Shown piece after piece: positions 9,498-17,397 of a stretch of 37,716 bases of DNA. The notes below the pieces were generated by a model. The model searched no databases and was not told the origin of the DNA. It saw only the letters and a list, made by a program, of their open reading frames with translations. The number at the start of each line of letters is the position of its first letter. Position 1 is the stretch's first letter. The translations under genes and the position numbers were made by a program. This stretch comes from Bacteroidota bacterium (GTDB taxonomy: Bacteria > Bacteroidota > Bacteroidia > Cytophagales > Cyclobacteriaceae), in the NCBI GenBank assembly GCA_016866385.1, contig VGMU01000021.1, positions 1 through 37,716 of the forward strand, given 5' to 3'.

Positions 9498-11946
9498 TCC
9501 AAGATTTTCCTCAGGACTTCGCTATTTTGAGTCCAAGGGCTGGGAACCTTTTCCTTTTCAGCTCCAAGTTTGGAAAGATTTTTTAGACGGAAAATCTGGG
9601 GTTTTAAACGCCCCAACAGGATCAGGTAAAACTTTTGCACTTTGGATCCCTGCCCTCTTGGAATTTATAGAAGCTCATCCAGATACCTGGAAAAGCCCTC
9701 GCGGTAGTGGAATTAGGGTTATCTGGCTTACTCCTTTGAGAGCCTTGGCACAAGACCTCCAAAAAGCAATGCAAGAGGTGTGTGAGACCTTGGCACTCCC
9801 TTGGCAAGTGCAAGTGAGAAATGGGGATACAGATGCTAAATCCAGAGCAAATTTTAAAAAAAATCCTCCGGAGTGTTTGATCACCACACCGGAAACCTTG
9901 CATATTTTACTTTCTCAAAAAGATCATCAAGAACTGTTTAGTTCATTGAACGTCGTAGTGGTAGACGAATGGCATGAACTTTTAGGTAACAAACGGGGGG
10001 TTCAGGTGCAATTGGCCTTGGCTTATATGCAATCCTTCTGCGATAAAAAATTTAAACGTTGGGGAATTTCCGCCACCTTGGGGAATTTAGACCACGCCAC
10101 TGCTACCCTCCTTGGAAACGAGCACCCCTTTCATCTGGTAAAAGCTAGAATAGAAAAAGAAATTAAAATTCACTCCCTCTTTCCAGAGGAAATTGAAAAA
10201 TATCCCTGGTCGGGTCATCTTGGTATTAGCTTGATCAATCAAGTGATTCAGAAAATTGAGGAAGGAACTTCCGTGTTGGTTTTTACCAATACCCGTTCCC
10301 AGACGGAACTTTGGTACCAAAAAATTCTAGAAGCTAAGCCTGAATGGGCTGGTTGGATGGCCATGCACCATGGATCCTTGGATGTCAAAGTACGCACCTG
10401 GGTAGAACAAGCCTTACACCAAGAATTGCTCAAAGTAGTCATATGTACCTCGAGCTTAGATTTAGGAGTAGACTTTAGGCCTGTGGATAGGGTTATACAA
10501 ATAGGGAGTCCCAAAGGAGTGTCCCGATTTATTCAACGAGCAGGCAGAGCAGGTCATCGGCCTGGATTGCCCTCAGAAATATACTTTGTCCCTACGCATT
10601 CCCTGGAATTGGTTGAAGCTGCGGCACTTCGCAATGCCATTGCCCAGGAGGATCTTGAATCACAATTTGCTCCCGAACTGCCCTACGATGTACTGATTCA
10701 ATTTTTACTCACCCTGGCTATTGGTGATGGATTTGATCCTCAACACCTTTACAGCTTGGCCAAATCAACCCATTCATTTTCTAAACTAAGCCCTCCAGAA
10801 TTCGATTGGATACTTGATTTTATTACCAAAGGAGGGACTTCCCTAGGTAACTATGAAGAATTCACTAAAGTAGTCTTGGAGGAGGACGGAAAGTACAGGG
10901 TTAGAAATAAAAAAATAGCCATGAAACATCGCCTGAGTATGGGTACAATCGTCAGCGATGTCTCTATGAAAGTAAAGTTCAAAAACGGGACTTATTTGGG
11001 TACGGTAGAAGAATATTTTATAGCCAAACTCCATGTAGGAGATAGATTTTATTTTGCAGGACGTAATTTGGAGTTGCTCCAAGTAAAAGGCATGGAGGCC
11101 ATCGTGGCATTGACTACCAAAAAGGCCAATCAAGTAGTGAGTTGGATGGGGGCTCGGATGTCCTTGAGTTCTAAACTTTCACATCAAATCAGAGCACTGT
11201 TTAAGGCTTATAACCAAGGGGTGGTAAGGGAGGAGGAAATTATAAAGGTATTGCCCTTACTGGATCTTCAAAGTAAACTATCTCTAGTACCCGATGAACA
11301 AACCTTTTTGATCGAATCCCTTCAAAGTCGAGAAGGGTATCATTTGTTTTTCTACCCTTTTGAGGGAAGAATGATGCACGAACTCATGAGTGCGCTCCTT
11401 GCTTACAGAATTTCTCAAAGGTTTCCAGTAACCTTCAGCATGGCGATGAACGACTATGGATTTGAACTCTTTTCCGAAGTTCCCTTGGATATTGAAGAAC
11501 TGCTAGAAGAAGACCTGTTTTCACTGAACAACTTAGAAGAAGACGTCCTTCATTGTGTAAATGAAAGTGAAATGTCAAAAAGAAAATTCAGGGAAATTGC
11601 AAGTATCGCAGGATTGGTATTTCAGGGTTATCCTGGAAAACCTACTTCTTTTAAGCACATACAAGCCAACTCCAGTTTACTTTTTCAAGTTTTTGAAGAA
11701 TACGATCCAGAAAATTTACTTCTAAAACAGGCCCGACAGGAAGCATTAAATCAACAGATGGAACAAGAGATGTTTGTGAACGCCATGAAAAAACTGAATA
11801 GCCTGTCTATCCAAGTAAGATACCCCTCCCAGTTTACACCTTTTTGCTTTCCAATTTTGGTAGACCGATTGAGTCGAACGAGTATTTCTTCAGAAACTAT
11901 GGAGGAAAAAATCGCTAAAATTCTATCTAGAATGGAGTTGGAATAA
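9490..11946 (+). CDS. Ligase-associated DEXH-box helicase (Lhr-Core type)
   Basis: Superfamily 2 DNA helicase of 818 residues, predicted to translocate 3'-5' and to act with the overlapping ligase in DNA repair. Motifs: Q-motif region FPFQLQVW, Walker A APTGSGKT (41-48), motif Ia TPLRALAQDL, Walker B/DEXH VVVVDEWH (155-162), motif III SATLGN (194-199), motif V GVDFRPVDRVIQ and motif VI QRAGRAGHR (349-357). The long C-terminal half has the winged-helix and Lhr-specific region (VRNKKIAMKHRLSMGTIVSD, GDRFYFAGRNLELL) that defines Lhr-Core proteins. It starts at the ATG inside the ligase stop region (ATGGTTGA). No phosphoesterase gene (pdeM) follows, although one often does in other bacteria. Confidence 0.93.
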   Translation: MVDPRFSSGLRYFESKGWEPFPFQLQVWKDFLDGKSGVLNAPTGSGKTFALWIPALLEFIEAHPDTWKSPRGSGIRVIWLTPLRALAQDLQKAMQEVCETLALPWQVQVRNGDTDAKSRANFKKNPPECLITTPETLHILLSQKDHQELFSSLNVVVVDEWHELLGNKRGVQVQLALAYMQSFCDKKFKRWGISATLGNLDHATATLLGNEHPFHLVKARIEKEIKIHSLFPEEIEKYPWSGHLGISLINQVIQKIEEGTSVLVFTNTRSQTELWYQKILEAKPEWAGWMAMHHGSLDVKVRTWVEQALHQELLKVVICTSSLDLGVDFRPVDRVIQIGSPKGVSRFIQRAGRAGHRPGLPSEIYFVPTHSLELVEAAALRNAIAQEDLESQFAPELPYDVLIQFLLTLAIGDGFDPQHLYSLAKSTHSFSKLSPPEFDWILDFITKGGTSLGNYEEFTKVVLEEDGKYRVRNKKIAMKHRLSMGTIVSDVSMKVKFKNGTYLGTVEEYFIAKLHVGDRFYFAGRNLELLQVKGMEAIVALTTKKANQVVSWMGARMSLSSKLSHQIRALFKAYNQGVVREEEIIKVLPLLDLQSKLSLVPDEQTFLIESLQSREGYHLFFYPFEGRMMHELMSALLAYRISQRFPVTFSMAMNDYGFELFSEVPLDIEELLEEDLFSLNNLEEDVLHCVNESEMSKRKFREIASIAGLVFQGYPGKPTSFKHIQANSSLLFQVFEEYDPENLLLKQARQEALNQQMEQEMFVNAMKKLNSLSIQVRYPSQFTPFCFPILVDRLSRTSISSETMEEKIAKILSRMELE

Positions 11947-11963
11947 AAGAAACCTAGGCTATC

Positions 11964-12155
11964 CTAGTCCTGTAGGAGGCAGGTACTTTCGGATTCGGGC
12001 AATTCCTGTACCTCCTTGAGCTTGCGCTGAATGATTCTTGTTCACGCTCCCACCAACTTGTCCAACTCAGAATTAGCTTCGTGGATCTTTTTTTGCGTTC
12101 GTTCTAGCAGCTCTCCAAATTTTTCAAATTCTATTTTCATCGCTCCAAGAATCCA
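11964..12155 (-). pseudogene. Relic of the C-terminal end of rmuC, with an in-frame stop
   Basis: Reading leftward from 12155, one frame gives WILGAMKIEFEKFGELLERT, QKKIHEANSELDKLVGA, a TGA stop (12042-12044), then TRIIQRKLKEVQELPESES, ending at a TAG at 11964-11966. Both halves fit, in order and in the same frame, the extreme C-terminus of RmuC-family proteins as I remember it (LGAVKTEFxKFGxxLExTxKKL, then VGxRTRxIxRKLKxVxEL). The stop sits where an Arg codon is expected, so a single CGA-to-TGA change would explain it. Everything upstream of the tryptophan is missing: the sequence runs into the stop codon of the hydrolase gene about 33 bases earlier. RmuC is a predicted nuclease-fold protein linked to DNA recombination. 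The reading frames are seen; the family match is from memory and not from a search. Confidence 0.62.
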
Positions 12156-12188
12156 AAAAAGTAAGACTAAAGACTCAATACAATCCAT

Positions 12189-13196
12189 TTAACTTGCATC
12201 GGCCATTTGTTTGAATGGCTGAAGAAAATTTTCACGCACTTCCACACCTAAAAATCGTAAGTATTCTGCTACAGATTCCATTGGAATTTCTTCCATAGGT
12301 ACATGACCTGCCTCCTCAAATACAACTAGGTTAGCTCCTGGAATGGCTTGTTTTAATTTTTCTCCTTGACTTAGGGGAATCCAATTGTCCTTGGCTCCCC
12401 ATAGAATAAGGGTGGGCATGGTCAAGCGATCAAACCGTATGGAGGCATTGCGTGGTAGTTGCAGCCTATCCAAGGTGGCTTTTCTATTTCCTTCCCTCAG
12501 TATGAGCTCGTAGTAGCGTGTGACCACCTCCTCGCTTACTTTATTTTCATCGGCATAGACTTGCTTCAAATTGAGTCCAAATAAAAATCTAGGAGTAAAG
12601 GAAAGTAGTAAAGAAGAGAGGTAGGGTTGATTAGCAAGTCTGAAAATCCAAGCCCCGCCTCTTTTGTTGTCCTTAGAGGAAGAATCGGATGGGCTGGGAG
12701 GAGAGCCTGCGGCATCCACCAAATTTAAGGAAAGCACCCGATCCGGATGGTCAGAAGCCACTTGCATAGCCACGGCCCCACCCATAGAGTTTCCCGCGAG
12801 ATGAAACTCATTTAATTGAAGTTTTTCTGCTACTCGAAGGACCAAATGGCTATAGTCCAGAGTAGTATACCTCTTTAGTGAATCGGGACCAGTAAGTCCA
12901 TGTCCTGGAAAATCCAAAGATATGGTCTGGAAATAAGGGCTTAACTCGTGTTGCCAAATATCCCAGGTATGAAGGGAAGAAAAACTCCCATGAAGAAGGA
13001 TCACGGGTTCTCCCTCTCCCAGCACCCGCACGTGTACCCTCATGCCGTCTATATCTAAAAATTGAGATTCTGGCGTAAGGTATTTTTTATTTACCTCCTC
13101 CGAGGAAAGCTCTCCTCGATACATAAATGTTAAAAGCAAAAGAAATAGTGCCATTCCTATTGCCACCCATTTTCCTATTTTTTTTATCCAAACCAT
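12189..13196 (-). CDS. Membrane-anchored alpha/beta hydrolase
   Basis: Alpha/beta-fold hydrolase of 335 residues with an N-terminal membrane anchor or uncleaved signal (residues 9-26). The catalytic triad is clear: Ser137 in GNSMGG, Asp270 in GAKDNWIP and His298 in EEAGHVPMEE. The oxyanion-region motif LLHG (67-70) and DFPGHG (95-100) are present. A cap domain lies between about 165 and 245. The substrate is unknown; such proteins include esterases, lipases and C-C hydrolases. It is transcribed alone on the minus strand, divergent from the Nramp-like gene with 75 bases between them. The RmuC relic begins directly after its stop. Confidence 0.88.
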   Translation of the reverse strand: MVWIKKIGKWVAIGMALFLLLLTFMYRGELSSEEVNKKYLTPESQFLDIDGMRVHVRVLGEGEPVILLHGSFSSLHTWDIWQHELSPYFQTISLDFPGHGLTGPDSLKRYTTLDYSHLVLRVAEKLQLNEFHLAGNSMGGAVAMQVASDHPDRVLSLNLVDAAGSPPSPSDSSSKDNKRGGAWIFRLANQPYLSSLLLSFTPRFLFGLNLKQVYADENKVSEEVVTRYYELILREGNRKATLDRLQLPRNASIRFDRLTMPTLILWGAKDNWIPLSQGEKLKQAIPGANLVVFEEAGHVPMEEIPMESVAEYLRFLGVEVRENFLQPFKQMADAS

Positions 13197-13271
13197 AGTA
13201 TCTTACACGCGGTAGAACGGAAAACCTACAAAAAATCTAAACGAATACCTAGCCTCCTTGAACTATCTCGC

Positions 13272-14498
13272 TTGAGCAGTCCTAAACAAAAATCATCTTT
13301 CGGCCCAGGGCCCTTAATTACTGCAGCATTTATTGGTCCTGGTACAGTGACCGTATGCTCCTTGGCCGGTATTCAATTTGATTTTACCTTGCTCTGGGCT
13401 TTGGCATTGAGTATTGTAGCGACCATATACCTCCAAGAACTTTCAGGCAGAATAGGTATCATTACTCGAGCAGACCTCAGCCAATTGGTACGAACTACCT
13501 CTAGGAAAGGGATATGGAGGACTCTGGTAATGGGATTAATTCTTTTGGCTATTGGAATAGGAAATGCAGCCTATCAGAGCGGTAATATCTCTGGGACAAC
13601 TTTCGGATTAGAGATTTTTATAGATCTACTGACCTGGAAGCTTGGCCCTTTGGAGGTTCAATCTGGAAATCTTGTCATCGGGCTTCTTGCCACCCTTCTT
13701 TTGTGGTGGGGAAATTACAAAAGATTGGAAGCTGTCTTGGTTGGATTAGTTATCTTGATGTCCACGGCATTTTTGATCGCAGCTGCACTCACCAAACCTA
13801 CTTGGGATGCTCTTTTGATGGGTTTTGTTCCAAGTTTTTCTGTAGAAAAATTACCTACCATTGTTGCCTTAATCGGTACCACGGTAGTGCCCTACAATTT
13901 ATTTCTGTACGCTAGTTTAGTAAAAAAACAGTGGTCCGAAGCTGAGGATTTGCCATTGATGAGAAGGGATATCTGGGTATCTATTCTTCTTGGAGGAATT
14001 GTCTCCATGGGGATTTTAGTAGCAGGAGTAGCAAATCCCTCTGAAAGTTTAGAGACTGCAAAGGACATTGCCAAAGGACTCACGGGAATATTTGGTGAAT
14101 TAGGTACCTACTTGATGGGATTTGGATTGATGGCAGCAGGGCTCACCTCGGCTTTGACAGCTCCATTGGCTGGAGGTCTGGTTATTTGCGGCATTCTGGG
14201 GAGCAATCAAAACTTAAAATCAACTCCCATGCGAGCCAGCATGGGCAGTATATTGGCATTAGGAATCCTATTTTCCTCCTTTGGAATTAAGCCAGTCACC
14301 TTGATAACCTTGGCCCAGCTGGCCAATGGAATCCTACTACCTCTGATTAGCGCGTGGTTGATATGGATGAGTACAAGAAAAAACTTGTTGGGCAAATACG
14401 CTTTATCAAAATCAAGGATCGTATTTGGAGTAGTCATTTGGGCTATCACGTTGATATTGGGTATCAAAAGCTTCGGTGCCGTATTTGGATGGTTTTAA
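13272..14498 (+). CDS. Nramp (NRAMP/MntH) family transporter with non-canonical metal site
   Basis: Membrane transporter of 408 residues with about 11 helices and the Nramp fold signature at both ends of the internal repeat. In the first helix the canonical D-P-G-N metal motif reads G22-P23-G24-T25 (AAFIGPGTVTV). In helix 6 the canonical M-P-H-N reads V206-P207-Y208-N209 (GTTVVPYNLFLYAS). All four side chains usually discussed for metal binding or proton coupling (Asp, Asn, Met, His) are thus replaced, while the helix-breaking glycines and prolines remain. It is clearly a relative of MntH, but manganese or iron transport should not be assumed. The start is TTG, 14 residues before the first helix; no ATG is better placed. 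No regulatory site was recognised. Confidence 0.85.
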   Translation: MSSPKQKSSFGPGPLITAAFIGPGTVTVCSLAGIQFDFTLLWALALSIVATIYLQELSGRIGIITRADLSQLVRTTSRKGIWRTLVMGLILLAIGIGNAAYQSGNISGTTFGLEIFIDLLTWKLGPLEVQSGNLVIGLLATLLLWWGNYKRLEAVLVGLVILMSTAFLIAAALTKPTWDALLMGFVPSFSVEKLPTIVALIGTTVVPYNLFLYASLVKKQWSEAEDLPLMRRDIWVSILLGGIVSMGILVAGVANPSESLETAKDIAKGLTGIFGELGTYLMGFGLMAAGLTSALTAPLAGGLVICGILGSNQNLKSTPMRASMGSILALGILFSSFGIKPVTLITLAQLANGILLPLISAWLIWMSTRKNLLGKYALSKSRIVFGVVIWAITLILGIKSFGAVFGWF

Positions 14499-14650
14499 GT
14501 AAACCCATAACATCCTCCCCTTTCACTTTATTTTTGTTTGAAAATAATTTTCTATTAGCGGCTTGCAATTCTAGTTAAATAAGGTAAAATTTTATCCTAG
14601 AAGTTAATGGTTCAACAATCACCTTACATGCTAAACCCATCCCGAACCCC

Positions 14651-15391
14651 ATGAAGTATGTCCTCTTTTTCATAAGTATTCTGTGCACTTTTCAAGGAAT
14701 AGCCCAACAAAAATCTTATTTAGGAACTCCTCCTCCTGCTGGTGCAAAACTATACTTGGATGGTAGCAAGGAATCCCTGCATGAGCATTGGACCTATTGG
14801 AATGGCCCAAGATTATCAGCTACCCTACCTATCAAATGGCCCGAGACGATCGATCCTATAGACGGCAAAAAAGCCATCTCTAGTAATGACCCTGCCGGTG
14901 CAGGAGGAAAGTATGGTGCTGCTGACATCGTCACCAAAGATGAGTTCAGAGATTTTCAGGCACACATTGAATTCTTAGTGCTAAAAGAAGGGGGAAACAG
15001 TGGGGTATATCTTCAAAATCGTTACGAAATCCAAATTCTGGATGGAGATTATGGCCTTCATGGCATGGCTGCGGTGATCAATGAAAAACTTCCCGATGTA
15101 CAGGCTTACAATGGAGTGGGCAACTGGAATGCCTACGACATTTATTTTCAGGCAGCAAAATTTGAAGGGGGTAAGTTGAAAGAGAAAGCAAAGGTCACCG
15201 TATTTTTCAATGGAGTAAAGATTCACGACCAGGTCTCCATTCAACAAGTTTGGGGAGGGCCTAATTCAGGATTAGATGGAGGAAATGATGGGGGAAAAGG
15301 AATTACTGACCGTCCTGGAGGATTAAAATTACAGGCAGAAGGGCATGATGTTTTGTATAGAAACATTTGGATCAAAGCCTTGAACCCATAA
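14651..15391 (+). CDS. Secreted DUF1080 / 3-keto-disaccharide hydrolase domain protein
   Basis: Exported protein of 246 residues: signal peptide (1-18, ending FQGIAQ), then one jelly-roll DUF1080 domain. Typical blocks are DIVTKDEFRDFQAHIEFLV, KEGGNSGVYLQNRYEIQILD, GAGGKYGAADI near the start, and GGLKLQAEGHDVLYRNIWIK at the C-terminus. Members of this family act on 3-keto-glycosides or bind carbohydrates, and they are abundant in Bacteroidota that degrade plant or algal glycans. No sugar-utilisation partner genes lie nearby, so the substrate cannot be inferred. It starts at the ATG 150 bases after the Nramp-like gene and ends 13 bases before the convergent HIT gene. Confidence 0.88.
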   Translation: MKYVLFFISILCTFQGIAQQKSYLGTPPPAGAKLYLDGSKESLHEHWTYWNGPRLSATLPIKWPETIDPIDGKKAISSNDPAGAGGKYGAADIVTKDEFRDFQAHIEFLVLKEGGNSGVYLQNRYEIQILDGDYGLHGMAAVINEKLPDVQAYNGVGNWNAYDIYFQAAKFEGGKLKEKAKVTVFFNGVKIHDQVSIQQVWGGPNSGLDGGNDGGKGITDRPGGLKLQAEGHDVLYRNIWIKALNP

Positions 15392-15404
15392 AAATAAGGG
15401 CATC

Positions 15405-15797
15405 TTAAAATCCCTTTCGAATTGTTTCAGCAATTTCTGCTAGCTCTTCCGGGCTCAAACTGAGCTTAGGCTTGGAAAAATTTATGTCCTGTACGCTGCG
15501 AAGGGGAACCAAATGGATGTGCACGTGGGGAACTTCCAAGCCAATCACTGCCATACCTATTCTCGTGCAGGAAAGTGTCTTGTCCATGACTTTGGCTACC
15601 CCTTGAGCAAAAACATGCAATTGGGATAAGGATTCAGCATCCATGTCAAAAATGTATGAAATTTCCTTTTTAGGAACTACCAATACGTGGCCTTTGACCA
15701 AGGGCATAATGTCCAAGAAAGCCATGTGATTTTCATCCTCTGCAATTATCTGAGCAGGCAGCTCTCGGGAGATAATTCTTGAAAAAAGACTTGCCAT
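15405..15797 (-). CDS. HIT-family nucleotide hydrolase/transferase
   Basis: Cytoplasmic histidine-triad protein of 130 residues, a normal length for the Hint branch. The active-site motif is HVHIHLVP (His91, His93, His95), preceded by the FLDIMPLVKGHVLVVPK block that forms the nucleotide pocket. Hint enzymes hydrolyse AMP-linked phosphoramidates; the natural substrate is uncertain. It follows greA by 41 bases on the same strand and is probably co-transcribed with it. Confidence 0.92.
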   Translation of the reverse strand: MASLFSRIISRELPAQIIAEDENHMAFLDIMPLVKGHVLVVPKKEISYIFDMDAESLSQLHVFAQGVAKVMDKTLSCTRIGMAVIGLEVPHVHIHLVPLRSVQDINFSKPKLSLSPEELAEIAETIRKGF

Positions 15798-15838
15798 GGA
15801 GATGTGATGTTATTTAAGTCCTGCGGACAAGGAGGAAA

Positions 15839-16312
15839 TTAATAGGTAATTTCTAAGATTTCAAATTGCAACTTTCCAGCAGGCGCATTGATTTCGGCAA
15901 TTTCTCCAGTTCCTTTTCCCACCAACCCTTTTCCAAAGGGAGATGCAAGCGAGATTTTTCCAGCCTTCAAGTCTGCTTCTTCTTCAGATACCAAGGTGTA
16001 GCTCACGGTCATTCCGTTTTTTATGTTTTTGATCTTCACCGTACACAGGATCCCGACCTTACTGGTATCCATTTTAGAATTGTCCAATACACGGGCATTC
16101 CCCACGATTTCCTCAAGTTTGGCTATTTTTAGTTCTAGGAGGCCTTGTGAGTCTTTGGCAGCATCGTATTCGGCATTTTCACTCAAATCCCCTTTATCTC
16201 TTGCTTCTGCGATTTGTCGAGCAATATCTATTCTACCCTTTGTCTTCAACTCATGAAGTTCATCCTTCAGTTTCTTAAGACCTTCTTCGGTGTAATACTG
16301 TACTTTTGACAT
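15839..16312 (-). CDS. greA: Transcription elongation factor GreA
   Basis: Rescues backtracked RNA polymerase by stimulating cleavage of the nascent RNA 3' end. The length of 157 residues matches the family. An N-terminal coiled coil (about 1-75) carries the acidic tip GDLSENAEY (Asp42 and Glu45), which reaches the polymerase active site. The C-terminal FKBP-like domain ends SPFGKGLVGKGTGEIAEI and LQFEILEI. It is the first gene of a likely greA-HIT operon. Its leader of about 80 bases holds a promoter-like element and then a terminator-like hairpin (16337-16374) ahead of the ATG. Confidence 0.95.
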   Translation of the reverse strand: MSKVQYYTEEGLKKLKDELHELKTKGRIDIARQIAEARDKGDLSENAEYDAAKDSQGLLELKIAKLEEIVGNARVLDNSKMDTSKVGILCTVKIKNIKNGMTVSYTLVSEEEADLKAGKISLASPFGKGLVGKGTGEIAEINAPAGKLQFEILEITY

Positions 16313-16336
16313 AGTTAACTAAGTATCTATAGGCTC

Positions 16337-16374
16337 AAAAAACAAAGTAACGGTCACTTTTCGGAGACCGTTAC
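16337..16374 (-). terminator. Terminator-like hairpin in the greA leader
   Basis: On the minus strand, GTAACGGTC and GACCGTTAC form a perfect 9-base stem with a 10-base loop, followed directly by TTTGTTTTTT. It lies 25 bases before the greA ATG, downstream of the putative greA promoter and also downstream of the dehydrogenase gene. It can end readthrough from the rsmA-mgtE-dehydrogenase operon. If the mapped promoter is right, it would also attenuate greA itself. Confidence 0.75.
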
Positions 16375-16398
16375 ATTGCGTTGCCTGTTATGTATAAA

Positions 16399-16429
16399 CA
16401 AAGATAGAAAAGCATTCTCAGAAAACAAG
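16399..16429 (-). promoter_or_regulatory. Bacteroidota-type promoter for greA-HIT
   Basis: On the minus strand, CTTG (16429-16426), 19 bases, then TATCTTTG (16406-16399). This matches the TTTG/TAnnTTTG promoter of the Bacteroidota primary sigma factor, with one mismatch in the upstream box. The expected start of transcription is near 16392, about 80 bases ahead of the greA ATG. Assigned by pattern only. Confidence 0.5.
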
Positions 16430-16441
16430 GCAAAAAAAATC

Positions 16442-17395
16442 CTAATAATTCGAACTAGAAAGCATTTTTTTGAAAGATTTCTTGATTTGTTTGACCAAAA
16501 CTTCGTTTATTTTTTGGTAGGATTCCGTAGTCCATCCTGCGACATGCGGGGTAAAAAGAACGTTTTCACGACGTGAAAGGCTTTCAAATTCTTTTTGCTG
16601 CTCAGAACTAAATCGATCAAATTTTTCATTTTCCAACACATCCAGCACCGCACCTCTCAGAATTCCCTGATCTAAGGCTTGATTTAAGGTACTCATGCGA
16701 ATCAACTCTCCCCTAGCCGTATTGATAAGCCAAATCGGCTTAGCAAACTCTTTTAACTCGTCTAAAGTCAAAAAATCTCTTGTTTCTGGAGTCAAAGGCA
16801 CGTGAATGCTGAGGACATCTGCCTTGGCTTTAATCTTTTTCCAAGTCGATTCTTGCACCTGTTTATTTCCAAAACCACTAAGGTATTTGTCATAAGCCAT
16901 TACCTTGACACCAAAACCCTCCAACCGCTTGGCAAATGCTTTTCCCATGTTGCCATAGCCAAAAATTCCCACTGTTTTTCCCTTCAATTCAATTCCTCGG
17001 TTGGCTTCTCGATTCCACACTCCTCTTCTCACTTCTTGGTCTGCGACAGCAAGTCGATTAAAAAGAGCTAAAATTCCTCCCAAAGCATGCTCTGCAACTG
17101 CATCCCTATTGCCTTTGGCTGCATGAAAAAGTTTTACTTTTTTTTCATGTAGGTAATCTACATCCAGTAGATCAAGTCCTGCTCCTGCCCGGGCTACAAA
17201 TTTAAGTCGAGTAGCTTTTTCAAGTAAGGAGCGATCTAAGGGCGTCTTTGAACGAATGATTATCCCCTCGTAGTTGGCTACCTCTTTCAGAAGTTGCGCC
17301 CTGCTGATAGCTGGGGAATAGGTCACTTCAAAACCTTCCTTTTCTAGCAAGGCAGTAATGCTGGCATGCATCTCATCACAAATCAATACCTTCAT
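16442..17395 (-). CDS. D-isomer 2-hydroxyacid dehydrogenase (phosphoglycerate dehydrogenase-like)
   Basis: NAD-dependent D-2-hydroxyacid dehydrogenase of 317 residues. The Rossmann motif GIFGYGNMG (143-151) lies in the middle of a split catalytic domain. Active-site residues are Arg228 in INTARGE, Glu257 in LDVLENE and His284 in FTPHVAG. It resembles the short 3-phosphoglycerate dehydrogenases that lack the C-terminal ACT domain, so a role in serine synthesis is possible but not proven; other 2-keto acids are alternatives. The ATG at 17395 begins 2 bases after the mgtE stop; a GTG at 17398, overlapping that stop, is also possible. It is the last gene of the rsmA-mgtE operon. Confidence 0.88.
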   Translation of the reverse strand: MKVLICDEMHASITALLEKEGFEVTYSPAISRAQLLKEVANYEGIIIRSKTPLDRSLLEKATRLKFVARAGAGLDLLDVDYLHEKKVKLFHAAKGNRDAVAEHALGGILALFNRLAVADQEVRRGVWNREANRGIELKGKTVGIFGYGNMGKAFAKRLEGFGVKVMAYDKYLSGFGNKQVQESTWKKIKAKADVLSIHVPLTPETRDFLTLDELKEFAKPIWLINTARGELIRMSTLNQALDQGILRGAVLDVLENEKFDRFSSEQQKEFESLSRRENVLFTPHVAGWTTESYQKINEVLVKQIKKSFKKMLSSSNY

Positions 17396-17397
17396 CA

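Noticed and set aside
11952-11966. CTAGG / CCTAG hairpin after the helicase gene
   Set aside because: A five-base stem without a T tract, lying at the end of the rmuC relic; not a supportable terminator.
15396-15416. AAGGG / CCCTT inverted repeat between the DUF1080 and HIT genes
   Set aside because: A stem of only five bases with an 11-base loop that overlaps the HIT stop codon; not convincing as a terminator.
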